Below, one piece after another: positions 9,101 through 16,869 of a DNA stretch of 64,000 bases. A program made the translations under genes and the position numbers. Each line of letters starts with the position of its first letter. Positions within the stretch are counted from its first letter, which is position 1. The notes beneath the pieces are model-generated. The model did not search any database. It worked only from the letters and a program-made list of their open reading frames with translations, and was not told where the DNA came from. Location: positions 1-64,000 of the forward strand of contig CANRYS010000018.1 of the NCBI GenBank assembly GCA_947644305.1, written 5' to 3'. This DNA comes from an uncultured Roseburia sp. Its GTDB lineage: Bacteria > Bacillota > Clostridia > Lachnospirales > Lachnospiraceae.

Positions 9101-9370
9101 GAAAGCTCTGATCTGGTTCCTTATTGGGGATTACAGGAGGGGGAGGATATGATACATATTGAACGAATTGTGCCTATGTACCCTTTTAGCAGAGATAAGG
9201 TTGCCTATGAGAGATTGATGAAGATATTGTCGCTTTACCGTCTGACTTTAGGACAGGCAAGGCAGGAAGAGCTGTTGGAATATTTTATGAAAGAGGATAA
9301 AGAACCAGAGCAGCTAAAAGAACTGTTCATAAATTTAAGTCCTTACTTTAAAAAATATGCGAAAGAATAG
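6116..9370 (+). CDS. Large SF2 (Snf2/HepA-like) helicase
   Basis: A 1084-residue superfamily 2 ATPase. Walker A is DEVGLGKT (residues 44-51), motif II is VIMDEFQRF (about 276), and motif III is LLSATPYK (about 314). The C-terminal lobe has EGLDFHNYCRRIVHWNLP and a QREGRINR arginine-finger motif VI (about 925-960). DEVGLGKT and the Q-REGR-x-x-R pattern are typical of HepA/RapA/Snf2-like translocases. About 550 residues separate the two RecA lobes, much longer than a normal linker. This insert could hold recognition or partner-binding functions. The gene starts 2 bases after the PLD stop. The set resembles defence modules pairing a translocase with a PLD nuclease. It is not DISARM, because the DUF1998 protein and methylase are absent. 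Confidence 0.9.
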   Translation: MESNFGLDKIEYQVMSGLKDFQRETVERIAALYENGQRRVLVSDEVGLGKTLIARGTIAKYAQIAKKQGKQVIKVIYICSNAAIADQNLAKLCISGNVKRHEAGSSRLSIQHLNLFMQEAEAEDSEQFIQLIPLTPDTSFRMTHGAGIQEERAIMYQILIRIPELKPYRSALETLMIAGAESGWHWWAKEYGEKIVAECDRLTQGAYLSYMTNKVSEGLARADKDGNILLEQVIEKCKELRSRKHKDVKLHGIIGKLRYLFAGISLDKLEPDLVIMDEFQRFKYLIRSEKDMDTEMGMLAHKFFHSENARMLLLSATPYKMYSTLEEIDESLVDEHFSEFLDVMKFLNITEEEQDKFKTVWNNYSVLLKGFTSGDTSIIQAKKAAEDALYGLVCRTERISAKDSTDLTRLVDRGRELEVEAVDIRSYMEASEVLEKIGVSYHVPMDYIKSCPYIMSFMKDYKLKKDVEKYFSEYPEDLRWIKKDSLWLNQRDVRQYKPVKCGNARLERVKEHIFKQKAELLLWVPPCRPYYPSSGVYKGVENFSKTLIFSSWEMVPRMVSSLLSYEAERKTVGRIIKANKDIPMDYFNSERKPYPGPRMRFAVSDRRLSGMNLFCLLYPSKYLTDVYDPIDCMNRGLSLSEIEKEIRGKIAERLDKVKSRKTGAEDQRWYYMASLFLDPPEYVMGWFDEDADLAWNEQDENRKGENSAFLKHLRHLRQMYYDLRNGDLDKIPLGRKPKALYDVLTDMAIASPAVCANRTYGLYGRKEDYPGYLPGQLGKVFINLMNKPESIAVVEIACGKKSDDAHWRNVLTYCKQGNLQAVLDEYAHLLVNGYDEDSTVMKLHGDIVETMNMRTTRYEFDTYQNFCNMRKGKQPKAPRIRTHFAVAFTKGVGTEKDTNRKKVVRNAFNSPFRPFVLTSTSIGQEGLDFHNYCRRIVHWNLPANPIDLEQREGRINRFECLAIRQNVAKRYGTIQYKRNVWKELFEEAARQEKTRESSDLVPYWGLQEGEDMIHIERIVPMYPFSRDKVAYERLMKILSLYRLTLGQARQEELLEYFMKEDKEPEQLKELFINLSPYFKKYAKE

Positions 9371-9408
9371 AAATACTGACGGGCGCAACAAACTATAAGG
9401 AGCAAAAA

Positions 9409-11124
9409 ATGAAACTGATCTTACGTTATATCAGAAAGCATCTTGGTATTTTTCTACTTTCTACCTTGTTTTTAATGATGGAAGCGGTGGCTGATCTTTT
9501 GCAGCCCACATTTATGTCTATTATTGTGGATCAGGGGATAAAAAATGCTGACATAAATCAAATTCTTCGATTGGGGGCAGCCATGCTGGGGATTGCCCTG
9601 GCAGGGGCTGTCTGCGCTGTCATACGAAACCGTTTTGCCAGCTTTGTCTCCCAGACCATTGGAAGGGAACTGCGGCATGATATGTATCACCATGTGCAGC
9701 AGCTTTCCATGGAAAATATAGACCGTCTGCGCCCTGCTTCCATTATTACCCGTATTACCAATGACGTGGCGCAGATTCAGGAGTTTATCAACGGCATCAT
9801 GCGGATTATGGTAAAGGCGCCGATCATCGGTATTGGCGCCATTATTCTGATTATGATACAGACGCCGGCGCAGGCACCGGTTATGGCGGGGATACTTCTG
9901 ATCGCCTCCGTTCTGGTCTGGGGAAATATGCGGATTGGTTATCCCCGGTTTGGGACAGTGCAGAAAAGATTAGACCGTTTAAATGGGGTAGCAAGGGAAT
10001 TTCTTTCCTCTGTCCGTGTCGTAAAGGCATTCCATGCGGAGGAAGAGGAGACGGAGAAATTTGAGGAAGTCTCACTGGAGCTGGCTCGAGCCAATACCGC
10101 TGCACTTCGGACGATGGCGGTGTTTTCGCCGTTTATCAATCTGACGGTGAATTTTGGTATTGTTCTTTTGTTATGGATCTCTGGGAACGAACAGAGCAGA
10201 GAGATCGGTAGACTCATGGCTTCTGTTAATTATATGACACAGGTGTTGTTTTCTGTAACGATGATTTCCAATACGCTGAATACGGCAGTCAGGGCAACAG
10301 CCTCTTCGGCAAGGATACAAGAGGTGCTGGAGGAAAGGCCGGCGCAGAAGATGCCGGAGAAACCTCTTATGCCGAATATCACAGGTGATATCCATTTTGA
10401 TCATGTATCCTTCGCCTACGCGGGGGCGGGGAAGGAATCCCTTCATGACATTGATATACATATTCACGCCGGTGAGACAATTGGGATCATTGGTTCTACT
10501 GGTTCTGGTAAAACGACTCTTGTCAATCTAGTGTCCCGGTTTTACGATGCTGTTTCTGGAAAAATATGGGTGGATGGTTGCGATGTGACACAAATCGAAC
10601 CAAAGTGGCTGAGGGAAGCGGTGTCCGTCGTGCCCCAGAAGGCGCTGCTTTTTTCCGGGACGATCCGGGATAATCTGCGCTGGGGACGTGACGAAGCCGG
10701 GGAAGATGAGTTGCGGGCAGCGGCAGAAGCAGCCTGTGCCCATACCTTTATCCAGCAGAGTGGACAGGGATATGATACACTGCTCGGCCAGGGCGGGGTG
10801 AACCTTTCTGGCGGTCAGAAGCAGAGGCTTTCCCTAGCGCGGGCGCTGGTTCGGAGACCACGCATCCTGATTCTGGACGACTGTACCAGTGCACTGGATG
10901 CCCGGACAGAGTCTGATGTACTAAAAAGACTTCGGGAGATGGCAGGAAGCATGACAGTGTTGCTGGTCAGTCAACGGATTTCCACGGTTATGCGCACAGA
11001 CCGTATTCTGTGCCTGGATAATGGGTGCATGGCGGGGTGGGGAACCCATGAAGAATTGATGAACTCCTGCTCTATGTATCAGGAAATTTATCAATCCCAG
11101 ATCGGAGGTGGGTCTCATGGCTGA
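9409..11124 (+). CDS. ABC exporter half-transporter with degenerate ATPase site
   Basis: A 571-residue fused membrane and nucleotide-binding subunit. The six-helix exporter domain covers roughly residues 1-300. The ATPase domain has Walker A GSTGSGKTT (about 363), signature LSGGQKQR (about 466) and Walker B ILILDDCTSALD (about 488). The residue after Walker B, normally catalytic Glu, is Asp, and the switch His is Gln (LLVSQRIS). This is the pattern of the degenerate partner in heterodimeric exporters such as TM287/288, LmrCD and BmrCD. A clear RBS, AAGGAGC, lies before the ATG. It overlaps the next gene by 8 bases. It lies 38 bases after the helicase, so read-through from the defence operon is possible. 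The substrate is unknown; drugs or peptides are typical. Confidence 0.92.
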   Translation: MKLILRYIRKHLGIFLLSTLFLMMEAVADLLQPTFMSIIVDQGIKNADINQILRLGAAMLGIALAGAVCAVIRNRFASFVSQTIGRELRHDMYHHVQQLSMENIDRLRPASIITRITNDVAQIQEFINGIMRIMVKAPIIGIGAIILIMIQTPAQAPVMAGILLIASVLVWGNMRIGYPRFGTVQKRLDRLNGVAREFLSSVRVVKAFHAEEEETEKFEEVSLELARANTAALRTMAVFSPFINLTVNFGIVLLLWISGNEQSREIGRLMASVNYMTQVLFSVTMISNTLNTAVRATASSARIQEVLEERPAQKMPEKPLMPNITGDIHFDHVSFAYAGAGKESLHDIDIHIHAGETIGIIGSTGSGKTTLVNLVSRFYDAVSGKIWVDGCDVTQIEPKWLREAVSVVPQKALLFSGTIRDNLRWGRDEAGEDELRAAAEAACAHTFIQQSGQGYDTLLGQGGVNLSGGQKQRLSLARALVRRPRILILDDCTSALDARTESDVLKRLREMAGSMTVLLVSQRISTVMRTDRILCLDNGCMAGWGTHEELMNSCSMYQEIYQSQIGGGSHG

Positions 11125-12931
11125 AAAAAGTGGAGGGGTGCCTCCGGTCAATCCAAGCGGAATATCTCGCCCCGGTCGTGGCGGAGTGGTAGTGAAACCA
11201 AAGAATATGAAAGGGACGCTGCTTCGGCTCTGGAAACTGACAAAGGGGCAGAGAAAAGGGCTTGGGTGGATTCTTGTGTTGTCCGCTTTTGCTTCTGGCG
11301 CGTCCATTCTTTCGCCCTTTGTGACGGGAAGGGCAGTGACCGCGGTCAGTAGCGGCGATACAGTCCTATGGGTTCTGGTTTTGCTGATGGGACTGTATCT
11401 TGGTGATTGGCTGGTTAAATTTTTGCAGGCATATTTTATGGCATCCATCGGGCAGCGCGTGATACATCATATACGGAGAACCTTGTTTGGCTGGATCAAG
11501 ACACTTCCGCTGTCCTTTTTTGATCAGCACCGGCACGGTGAACTGATGAGCCGCCTGACAAATGATGTCGACAATATCAGTACAACGATATCCAATTCTC
11601 TGTCCCTGCTTCTGACATATGGGTTTACCGTTGTAGGGATTTTTGTTATGATGTTATGTTTAAGCCCAGTTTTGACGATGGTATCGCTGTGTGGTGTAGG
11701 ACTGATATTTCTCCTTACCAAAACCATAACGAAGCGGACCAAAGTTCTTTTTTCCGAACAGCAGAAAAGTCTTGGCTCACTGAACGGGCAAGTGGAAGAG
11801 AGCATTTCGGGACTTTCTGTGGTGAAGGCATTCTGCCGGGAAGAGGCTATGGAGCGGGAGTTTGCAGAAAAGAACCGTGAACTTTGCAAAGTATCGATCC
11901 GAGCGCTGATCTGTTCAGGTTATCTCATGCCGCTAATGAATGTGATCAATAATCTCCTATATGTGGTGATGTCGGTTTTATGTGGGGCTTTGTTTGTAAA
12001 TGGCAGGATTACCGATATCGGGCTAGTCACAAGTTTTTTGCTCTACGTGCGCCAGTTTACCCGTCCTTTTGTAGAAATAGCCAATATTTACAATAACTTT
12101 CAGACGGCTGTCGCCGGGGCAGAGCGGGTGTTTGAGATACTGGATGAACAACCGGAACCCCCGAACCGGGAAAAAACTGTAGGCTTAGAAAATCCCCGCG
12201 GCGACATTGAATTTCGGCATGTGGAGTTTGGCTATCTGCCAGAGCAGCCTGTACTGAAGGATCTTTCTATGAAAATTCCTGTGGGAACACAGACTGCTAT
12301 CGTGGGAGCCACCGGTTCCGGCAAAACTACGATCATCAATCTTTTGACAAGATTTTATGATGTTTCTTCGGGCAGCATTCTGTTAGATGGGCATGACTTG
12401 CGGGATTACCGGATGGAGGATCTGAGGCGGGCATTTGGTGTGGTGCTTCAGGACACGTCTCTGTTTGCCGCCACGGTCCGGGATAATATCTGCTATGGAC
12501 ATCGGGAAGCCTCTTTGGAACAGGTGCAGGAGGCGGCGCGGATCGCAGGGGCGGACAGTTTTATCCAGCGGCTGCCGAAAGGGTATGATACGGTTTTAGA
12601 ACATGGAGGCATGGAGCTGTCCCAGGGGGAGAGGCAGCTTTTAACCATAGCCAGGGCAGTGCTTGCAAATGCTCCAATTCTGATTCTGGATGAAGCCACA
12701 AGTTCGGTAGATACTGTGACGGAGCAAAAAATACGGCGCGCCATGCTCAAACTCTGTGCGGATCGTACCTCCGTTATTATTGCCCATCGTCTTTCGACGA
12801 TCCGGGATTCTGATCTGATCATTCTGCTGGAAAATGGGAAAATAGCCGAGCAGGGAAATCATGAAGAGCTGATGGAACGAAACGGGCGCTATGCCCAGAT
12901 GTATAGGACCCAGACAGAATGGAATGGCTAA
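11117..12931 (+). CDS. ABC exporter half-transporter, catalytic partner
   Basis: A 604-residue partner of the preceding subunit. It has a soluble N-terminal extension of about 30 residues, then the exporter membrane domain. The ATPase domain has Walker A GATGSGKTT (about 397), signature LSQGERQLL (about 500), Walker B ILILDEATSSVD (about 522) and a normal switch His in IIAHRLSTI. The non-standard LSQGE signature together with an intact Glu and His is what the catalytic half of heterodimeric exporters shows. One competent and one degenerate ATP site would therefore form. ATG 11117 is preferred over GTG 11108 because GGAGG at 11104-11108 spaces to it. It overlaps the first subunit by 8 bases. 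Confidence 0.92.
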   Translation: MAEKSGGVPPVNPSGISRPGRGGVVVKPKNMKGTLLRLWKLTKGQRKGLGWILVLSAFASGASILSPFVTGRAVTAVSSGDTVLWVLVLLMGLYLGDWLVKFLQAYFMASIGQRVIHHIRRTLFGWIKTLPLSFFDQHRHGELMSRLTNDVDNISTTISNSLSLLLTYGFTVVGIFVMMLCLSPVLTMVSLCGVGLIFLLTKTITKRTKVLFSEQQKSLGSLNGQVEESISGLSVVKAFCREEAMEREFAEKNRELCKVSIRALICSGYLMPLMNVINNLLYVVMSVLCGALFVNGRITDIGLVTSFLLYVRQFTRPFVEIANIYNNFQTAVAGAERVFEILDEQPEPPNREKTVGLENPRGDIEFRHVEFGYLPEQPVLKDLSMKIPVGTQTAIVGATGSGKTTIINLLTRFYDVSSGSILLDGHDLRDYRMEDLRRAFGVVLQDTSLFAATVRDNICYGHREASLEQVQEAARIAGADSFIQRLPKGYDTVLEHGGMELSQGERQLLTIARAVLANAPILILDEATSSVDTVTEQKIRRAMLKLCADRTSVIIAHRLSTIRDSDLIILLENGKIAEQGNHEELMERNGRYAQMYRTQTEWNG

Positions 12932-12950
12932 ATTTATTATAAAAATAGTC

Positions 12951-12979
12951 TTTCAATCCACAAGACTTTGTTATATAAT
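12951..12979 (+). promoter_or_regulatory. Candidate promoter of the secreted LRR protein gene
   Basis: Consensus TATAAT at 12974-12979 with a weak TTTCAA 17 bases upstream. It lies about 70 bases before the ATG at 13049. Confidence 0.45.
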
Positions 12980-13048
12980 ATTGGCATGTGATGGAAACTT
13001 GGGGGGAGATACAGAAATACAAAAATAACAAAACGAGGTATGGTATCT

Positions 13049-15469
13049 ATGAAAGAGATCAGGGAAAAAATTGTAAGGACAAAAAATACGACGGTGATGG
13101 TTTTGTTTGCAGCAGTCAGTATGGCATTGTTATTTCATTGGGTGATCGGAGACCAGGTGAAAGCATCGGAACATGACCGGACAGTGAGTCTGGGGGCCAC
13201 ACAGATTGCTTCACCTTCACTTCCCCAGGAGGGGAAAGCGTGGAGTGGCGATTATGTCTATTATGGAAATTATGAGGGCAGACCGATTAAATGGCGGGTG
13301 CTGGATACGACAGGAGACACCGGAAGTAGTTCTATGGCGGGGGGCTTCTTATTACAGTCAGATCAGATTTTAAAGACGATGCCTTTTAAAGACAGCATAG
13401 ACAATAACGTTCAGCCTCCAGTCCGATACTTTTCGGACAATCAATGGAGTGTCAGCGACATCCGTACCTGGCTGCAGGGACAGGATGGTTTTCTAAAGGA
13501 TGAGAATTTTTCTGATCAGGAAAAAAATGGGATTCTGCGGACAACGAGGGAAGCTGGGGAATTATCAATCGCGGGACTGAAGAGCACAGCGTTGGACAGG
13601 GATATGATGTTTCTTCTGGATGTTTCTGATCTGGCAAACGGTGGATACGGGTATTCCTATGAGACGTCGGGAGGAGACTTAAAGGGTTCCTGGTGGCTTC
13701 GGAGCGCTTACGGAAAATCCAGCTCAGGTGCTGGCTGTGTACTTCCTGGGGGACAGGTATTCCGTGATTTTGTGTTTGAGGAAAATGGAGTGGTGCCAGC
13801 ATTTAACCTGGATCCTACCGGTATTTTATTTATGACAGCGGCGAATACAGCGAAAAATGCTGAGGTAGAGCCGGTGGAAACCGAGGAGATCAATGAATGG
13901 AAACTGACGCTGTCGGAAGGAGATACCTTAGAAGCAGGTGAAGTGGAGCGGGATTCGGAAGAGATTACGGTTCCTTATACTTATTCAGGAAATAGCGCTA
14001 GCCAGATTTCGATCATGATTACAGACGGTGATCCCAAAGACAGTGATACGAAAGTAAACTTTTATGGTAAGATTTCAGAGGATATTTTTGAAGAAGAGGG
14101 AACTGTTACGTTTATGCTTCCGGAAGAATTTGATGAAGAAAGTGAAAACATATATCTTTTGGCAGAACAGGTAAATAATGGAAATCAGACAGACTATGCC
14201 AGCGAGCCGGTAGAGATTGAGCTTCCCCCTGCCCACGAGCATCAATGGGAGTGGCGGTTTGATGAGGATGGACACTGGGAGGTATGTGTAGCGCCGGGTT
14301 GTGACCTTGACGAAGAGGATGCGATGGAGGATTACGAAGAACATGATTTTGGAGAAAATGAAGGTGTGGTGATTAAAGAGGCCACCGAAGAAGAGGATGG
14401 GATTGAGGAGATCCTTTGTGATATCTGTGAAAACCGCATACGGGTTCCATTTTCATTTGAAGGTCCCGATGAGCCGGAGGAACCAGAAGAGACAGAGGAA
14501 CCCCACGAGCATGAATATGAAGCTGTGATAGTGAAGCCTGCAACCTGTACGGAAACGGGGATTCGCAGATACACTTGTGAGGATGAGGACTGTGCTCATA
14601 GTTATGATGAGGTGATCCCTGCCCTGAGTGCATCCCTTAGTCATACCTTTGGACAGTGGAAGCAGGAAACAGCGCCGACGACAGCACAGGAAGGATTGTC
14701 CAGACGTACCTGTACGGTGTGCGGGGTGTCACAGACACAGAAGATCCCCAAAATGGTGCCGGCCCATGAGCACTCCTATGAGGAAAATGCGTGGCTGATG
14801 AATGAAACATATCACTGGATTCAGTGTGAATGCGGTGAGGTGGAAGATATGGAGTCCCATGAATGGAACAAGGGTAAAGTGCTTAAGAAGACGACGAAAA
14901 AGCAGGAAGGTGAGATTCAGTACCGTTGCAGGGTATGCGGTAAGACGGTGAACCGCACTCTCGCCAAAGTTGGAACGAAGTTTACTAGCGGGTCGTACAA
15001 CTATAAGGTAACGATTGACAAAAACGGTCGTCCCACGGCAACGCTGCTCGGTTTTGCCAAAGGAAAAAGCAAAAAGGTGGTGAATGTGCCAGGTACTGTT
15101 TCCGTAAATGGTGTCTCTTATTCTGTGACTAAGGTTGCAGATAAAGCCTTTGCTTCTAACCTGAAAATACGGAAAGTTGTCATCAGTAACAGTGTTGAGA
15201 AGATAGGAAATTATGCGTTCTTTTTCGCTCAAAATGTGGAATCTATCACACTGGGAACGGGAGTGAAAGAACTGGGAGAACATGTTTTTTGTCATACTTA
15301 CAAATTGAAATCTGTCGTGGTAAAGAGTAAGAAGCTGGCAGATGCGGTCACTGGTCTGCTGCATGGCGTCAAAGAGAATGTCAGCATTAAAGTACCCGCG
15401 AAAAAAGTAAAGGCGTATCAGAAGGATGTATTTTTCACCCACCCGCTATGTGTGAAAGCGGTGAAATAA
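13049..15469 (+). CDS. Secreted DUF6273 / LRR_5 multidomain protein
   Basis: An 806-residue exported protein. The N-terminus has a positively charged head and a hydrophobic core (VMVLFAAVSMALLFHWVIG). Residues about 60-280 resemble DUF6273 (WRVLDTTG early, SWWLRSAYG late), a domain of secreted Firmicutes proteins. An acidic Ig-like stretch follows. Then come several repeats with Cys pairs (for example CEDEDCAHSY and RTCTVCG) preceded by HEH motifs. The last 160 residues are a BspA-like leucine-rich repeat (KVADKAFASNLKIRKVVIS). No sortase motif or membrane anchor is visible. ATG 13049 is preferred over 13040, which sits too close to GAGG at 13035-13038. A surface or secreted binding role is likely but the ligand is unknown. 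Confidence 0.85.
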   Translation: MKEIREKIVRTKNTTVMVLFAAVSMALLFHWVIGDQVKASEHDRTVSLGATQIASPSLPQEGKAWSGDYVYYGNYEGRPIKWRVLDTTGDTGSSSMAGGFLLQSDQILKTMPFKDSIDNNVQPPVRYFSDNQWSVSDIRTWLQGQDGFLKDENFSDQEKNGILRTTREAGELSIAGLKSTALDRDMMFLLDVSDLANGGYGYSYETSGGDLKGSWWLRSAYGKSSSGAGCVLPGGQVFRDFVFEENGVVPAFNLDPTGILFMTAANTAKNAEVEPVETEEINEWKLTLSEGDTLEAGEVERDSEEITVPYTYSGNSASQISIMITDGDPKDSDTKVNFYGKISEDIFEEEGTVTFMLPEEFDEESENIYLLAEQVNNGNQTDYASEPVEIELPPAHEHQWEWRFDEDGHWEVCVAPGCDLDEEDAMEDYEEHDFGENEGVVIKEATEEEDGIEEILCDICENRIRVPFSFEGPDEPEEPEETEEPHEHEYEAVIVKPATCTETGIRRYTCEDEDCAHSYDEVIPALSASLSHTFGQWKQETAPTTAQEGLSRRTCTVCGVSQTQKIPKMVPAHEHSYEENAWLMNETYHWIQCECGEVEDMESHEWNKGKVLKKTTKKQEGEIQYRCRVCGKTVNRTLAKVGTKFTSGSYNYKVTIDKNGRPTATLLGFAKGKSKKVVNVPGTVSVNGVSYSVTKVADKAFASNLKIRKVVISNSVEKIGNYAFFFAQNVESITLGTGVKELGEHVFCHTYKLKSVVVKSKKLADAVTGLLHGVKENVSIKVPAKKVKAYQKDVFFTHPLCVKAVK

Positions 15470-15484
15470 ATAAGTCTTGTTGAC

Positions 15485-15522
15485 AAAATCGTCCATTTTT
15501 ATAGTAAAGAATGGACGATTTT
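15485..15522. terminator. Bidirectional intrinsic terminator
   Basis: A perfect 13-bp stem AAAATCGTCCATT/AATGGACGATTTT with a 12-base loop, flanked by A and T runs. It ends the LRR gene on the plus strand and the agrCAB operon on the minus strand. Confidence 0.75.
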
Positions 15523-15563
15523 CTGTCGCAGATATCCATACTTCGTATTGTGCATTTTGTGGA

Positions 15564-16121
15564 TTAGGGGGTAATTTTGAATGCTAATGCCATTAGTACA
15601 GCGCAGAATATTCCAGATAGGATAGGTGCATACCAATCATAATGTAAAAGAAAACATGCAAATATAGCGATGTTTTCTATAACTGTGCTAATTAATAAGA
15701 AGCATCGCTCTCTGTGTGCCTTTTGGAGTGAAATTGGGTGTTTTGGATGAACGACAGCTTTTGTAAAAAGGATATAAGCATCACATAAGATGAGTATTAG
15801 CAGTGAATATATTTCGAGTATGGACCAGATCCAGTTAAATAGGATACTGCTTGCGCCAATCAGAGTGCTAATTATTAAGCACATCCAGTGACTGTCTGCA
15901 TGGTAACCGCCTATATGGATGCGGATGGATAAAAAGGAGATGAGCCATATTAACATCCTGTATTCTTCGTGTAGTGGGAATGCGATAGTAAATAAGAGAA
16001 TGTTGCCAATACATTCACTTATAAAACATTCTGTACCATAAATGTATACAGTGCGGCTTTTTTTTGCTGTTCCGTATTTTATGAGAAAATCGACAATTTT
16101 AACAGCAAGAGTATGAATCAT
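15564..16121 (-). CDS. agrB: AgrB-family peptide processing protease/exporter
   Basis: A 185-residue membrane protein of the accessory gene regulator B family. It has the conserved GGYHAD motif with catalytic His74 and Cys81 seven residues later (HADSHWMC). Hydrophobic segments make up most of the rest. AgrB cleaves the C-terminal tail of AgrD and forms the thiolactone ring of the signal peptide at the membrane. It is the last gene of a minus-strand unit agrC-agrA-agrB, with only 17 bases between it and agrA. The order differs from the staphylococcal agrBDCA. The whole locus is markedly AT-rich compared with its neighbours. Confidence 0.9.
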   Translation of the reverse strand: MIHTLAVKIVDFLIKYGTAKKSRTVYIYGTECFISECIGNILLFTIAFPLHEEYRMLIWLISFLSIRIHIGGYHADSHWMCLIISTLIGASSILFNWIWSILEIYSLLILILCDAYILFTKAVVHPKHPISLQKAHRERCFLLISTVIENIAIFACFLLHYDWYAPILSGIFCAVLMALAFKITP

Positions 16122-16138
16122 AGTGTTTTTCTCCTTTT

Positions 16139-16858
16139 CTAATCTAATAGTTCAGAGAAGGCATCCTGAATATTTTTTAGATAACTTTCTGAAACGGGAT
16201 AAACAGAGCCATCAGAAAGAATAACCTCTTTACTGGTTAGCGTAATGACCTTGTTTATATTGATAATAATTGTTCGGTGGCATCGGATAAATTCACTTGG
16301 AAGTTGTTGTAGCAGGGTTTTTAGGGCAATTTTTTGACGGTATGCTTTTAAACAATTATCTTGTGGTGATATTGGGAACTGAGTCATGATATCTACATAA
16401 TGTCGAAAGGATGTAAAGGCTAATATCTTGTTATATGGAATTTTTATAATTGTTGTCTTGCTTTTGTAAATATGGAAGGAGTTTTCCATATTTTTTATAA
16501 CAGGTTTTAAACATTTTTTCAGTTTTTCATAATCAATGGGTTTTATTAAGTAATTCAGTGCCTGAACATTGTATCCTTCAAAAACATATTCTGAAAAAGC
16601 CGTTAAAAAAATAATTGTACCTTGAAACCCGTCTTTTCTTAATTGTTTTGCAATATCCATTCCATTCATTGTTTTTAAATTAATGTCAAGGAAAAAGAGT
16701 TCATCCTCGTTATAGTTATTTTCAAGAAAAGACTCACCGCAAAAGAAATGATGTATTGATATATTAATGTGATTCTCATTTCCCCAATTTTTGAGTAATT
16801 GCTTTAGTTGTTTTGAATAAATTTCTTCATCTTCTAAAATCGTTATACTGAGTTCCAT
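16139..16858 (-). CDS. agrA: LytTR-family response regulator (AgrA-like)
   Basis: A 239-residue response regulator. The receiver has the acidic cluster ILEDEE at 8-12, phosphoacceptor Asp58 in FFLDINL, the LTAFSEY switch and the NYLIKPID lysine. The C-terminal half is a LytTR DNA-binding domain, with FIRCHRTIIININKV and a following ILSDGSVYPVSESY. LytTR regulators bind pairs of 9-bp direct repeats about two helical turns apart. Such a pair is present between agrC and agrD at 18290-18319. The gene lies 11 bases after agrC and 17 before agrB, so the three are co-transcribed. Confidence 0.92.
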   Translation of the reverse strand: MELSITILEDEEIYSKQLKQLLKNWGNENHINISIHHFFCGESFLENNYNEDELFFLDINLKTMNGMDIAKQLRKDGFQGTIIFLTAFSEYVFEGYNVQALNYLIKPIDYEKLKKCLKPVIKNMENSFHIYKSKTTIIKIPYNKILAFTSFRHYVDIMTQFPISPQDNCLKAYRQKIALKTLLQQLPSEFIRCHRTIIININKVITLTSKEVILSDGSVYPVSESYLKNIQDAFSELLD

Positions 16859-16869
16859 AATGCCTCCTA

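Noticed and set aside
3065-9370. Possible DISARM system (helicase plus PLD nuclease)
   Set aside because: No DUF1998 (DrmB) gene or DNA methylase is present and the first gene is a DUF6361 protein, so the defining DISARM set is missing.
14075-15442. Antisense open frames opposite the secreted LRR protein gene
   Set aside because: They are shadows of an acidic, repetitive coding sequence with its own start, signal peptide and terminator.
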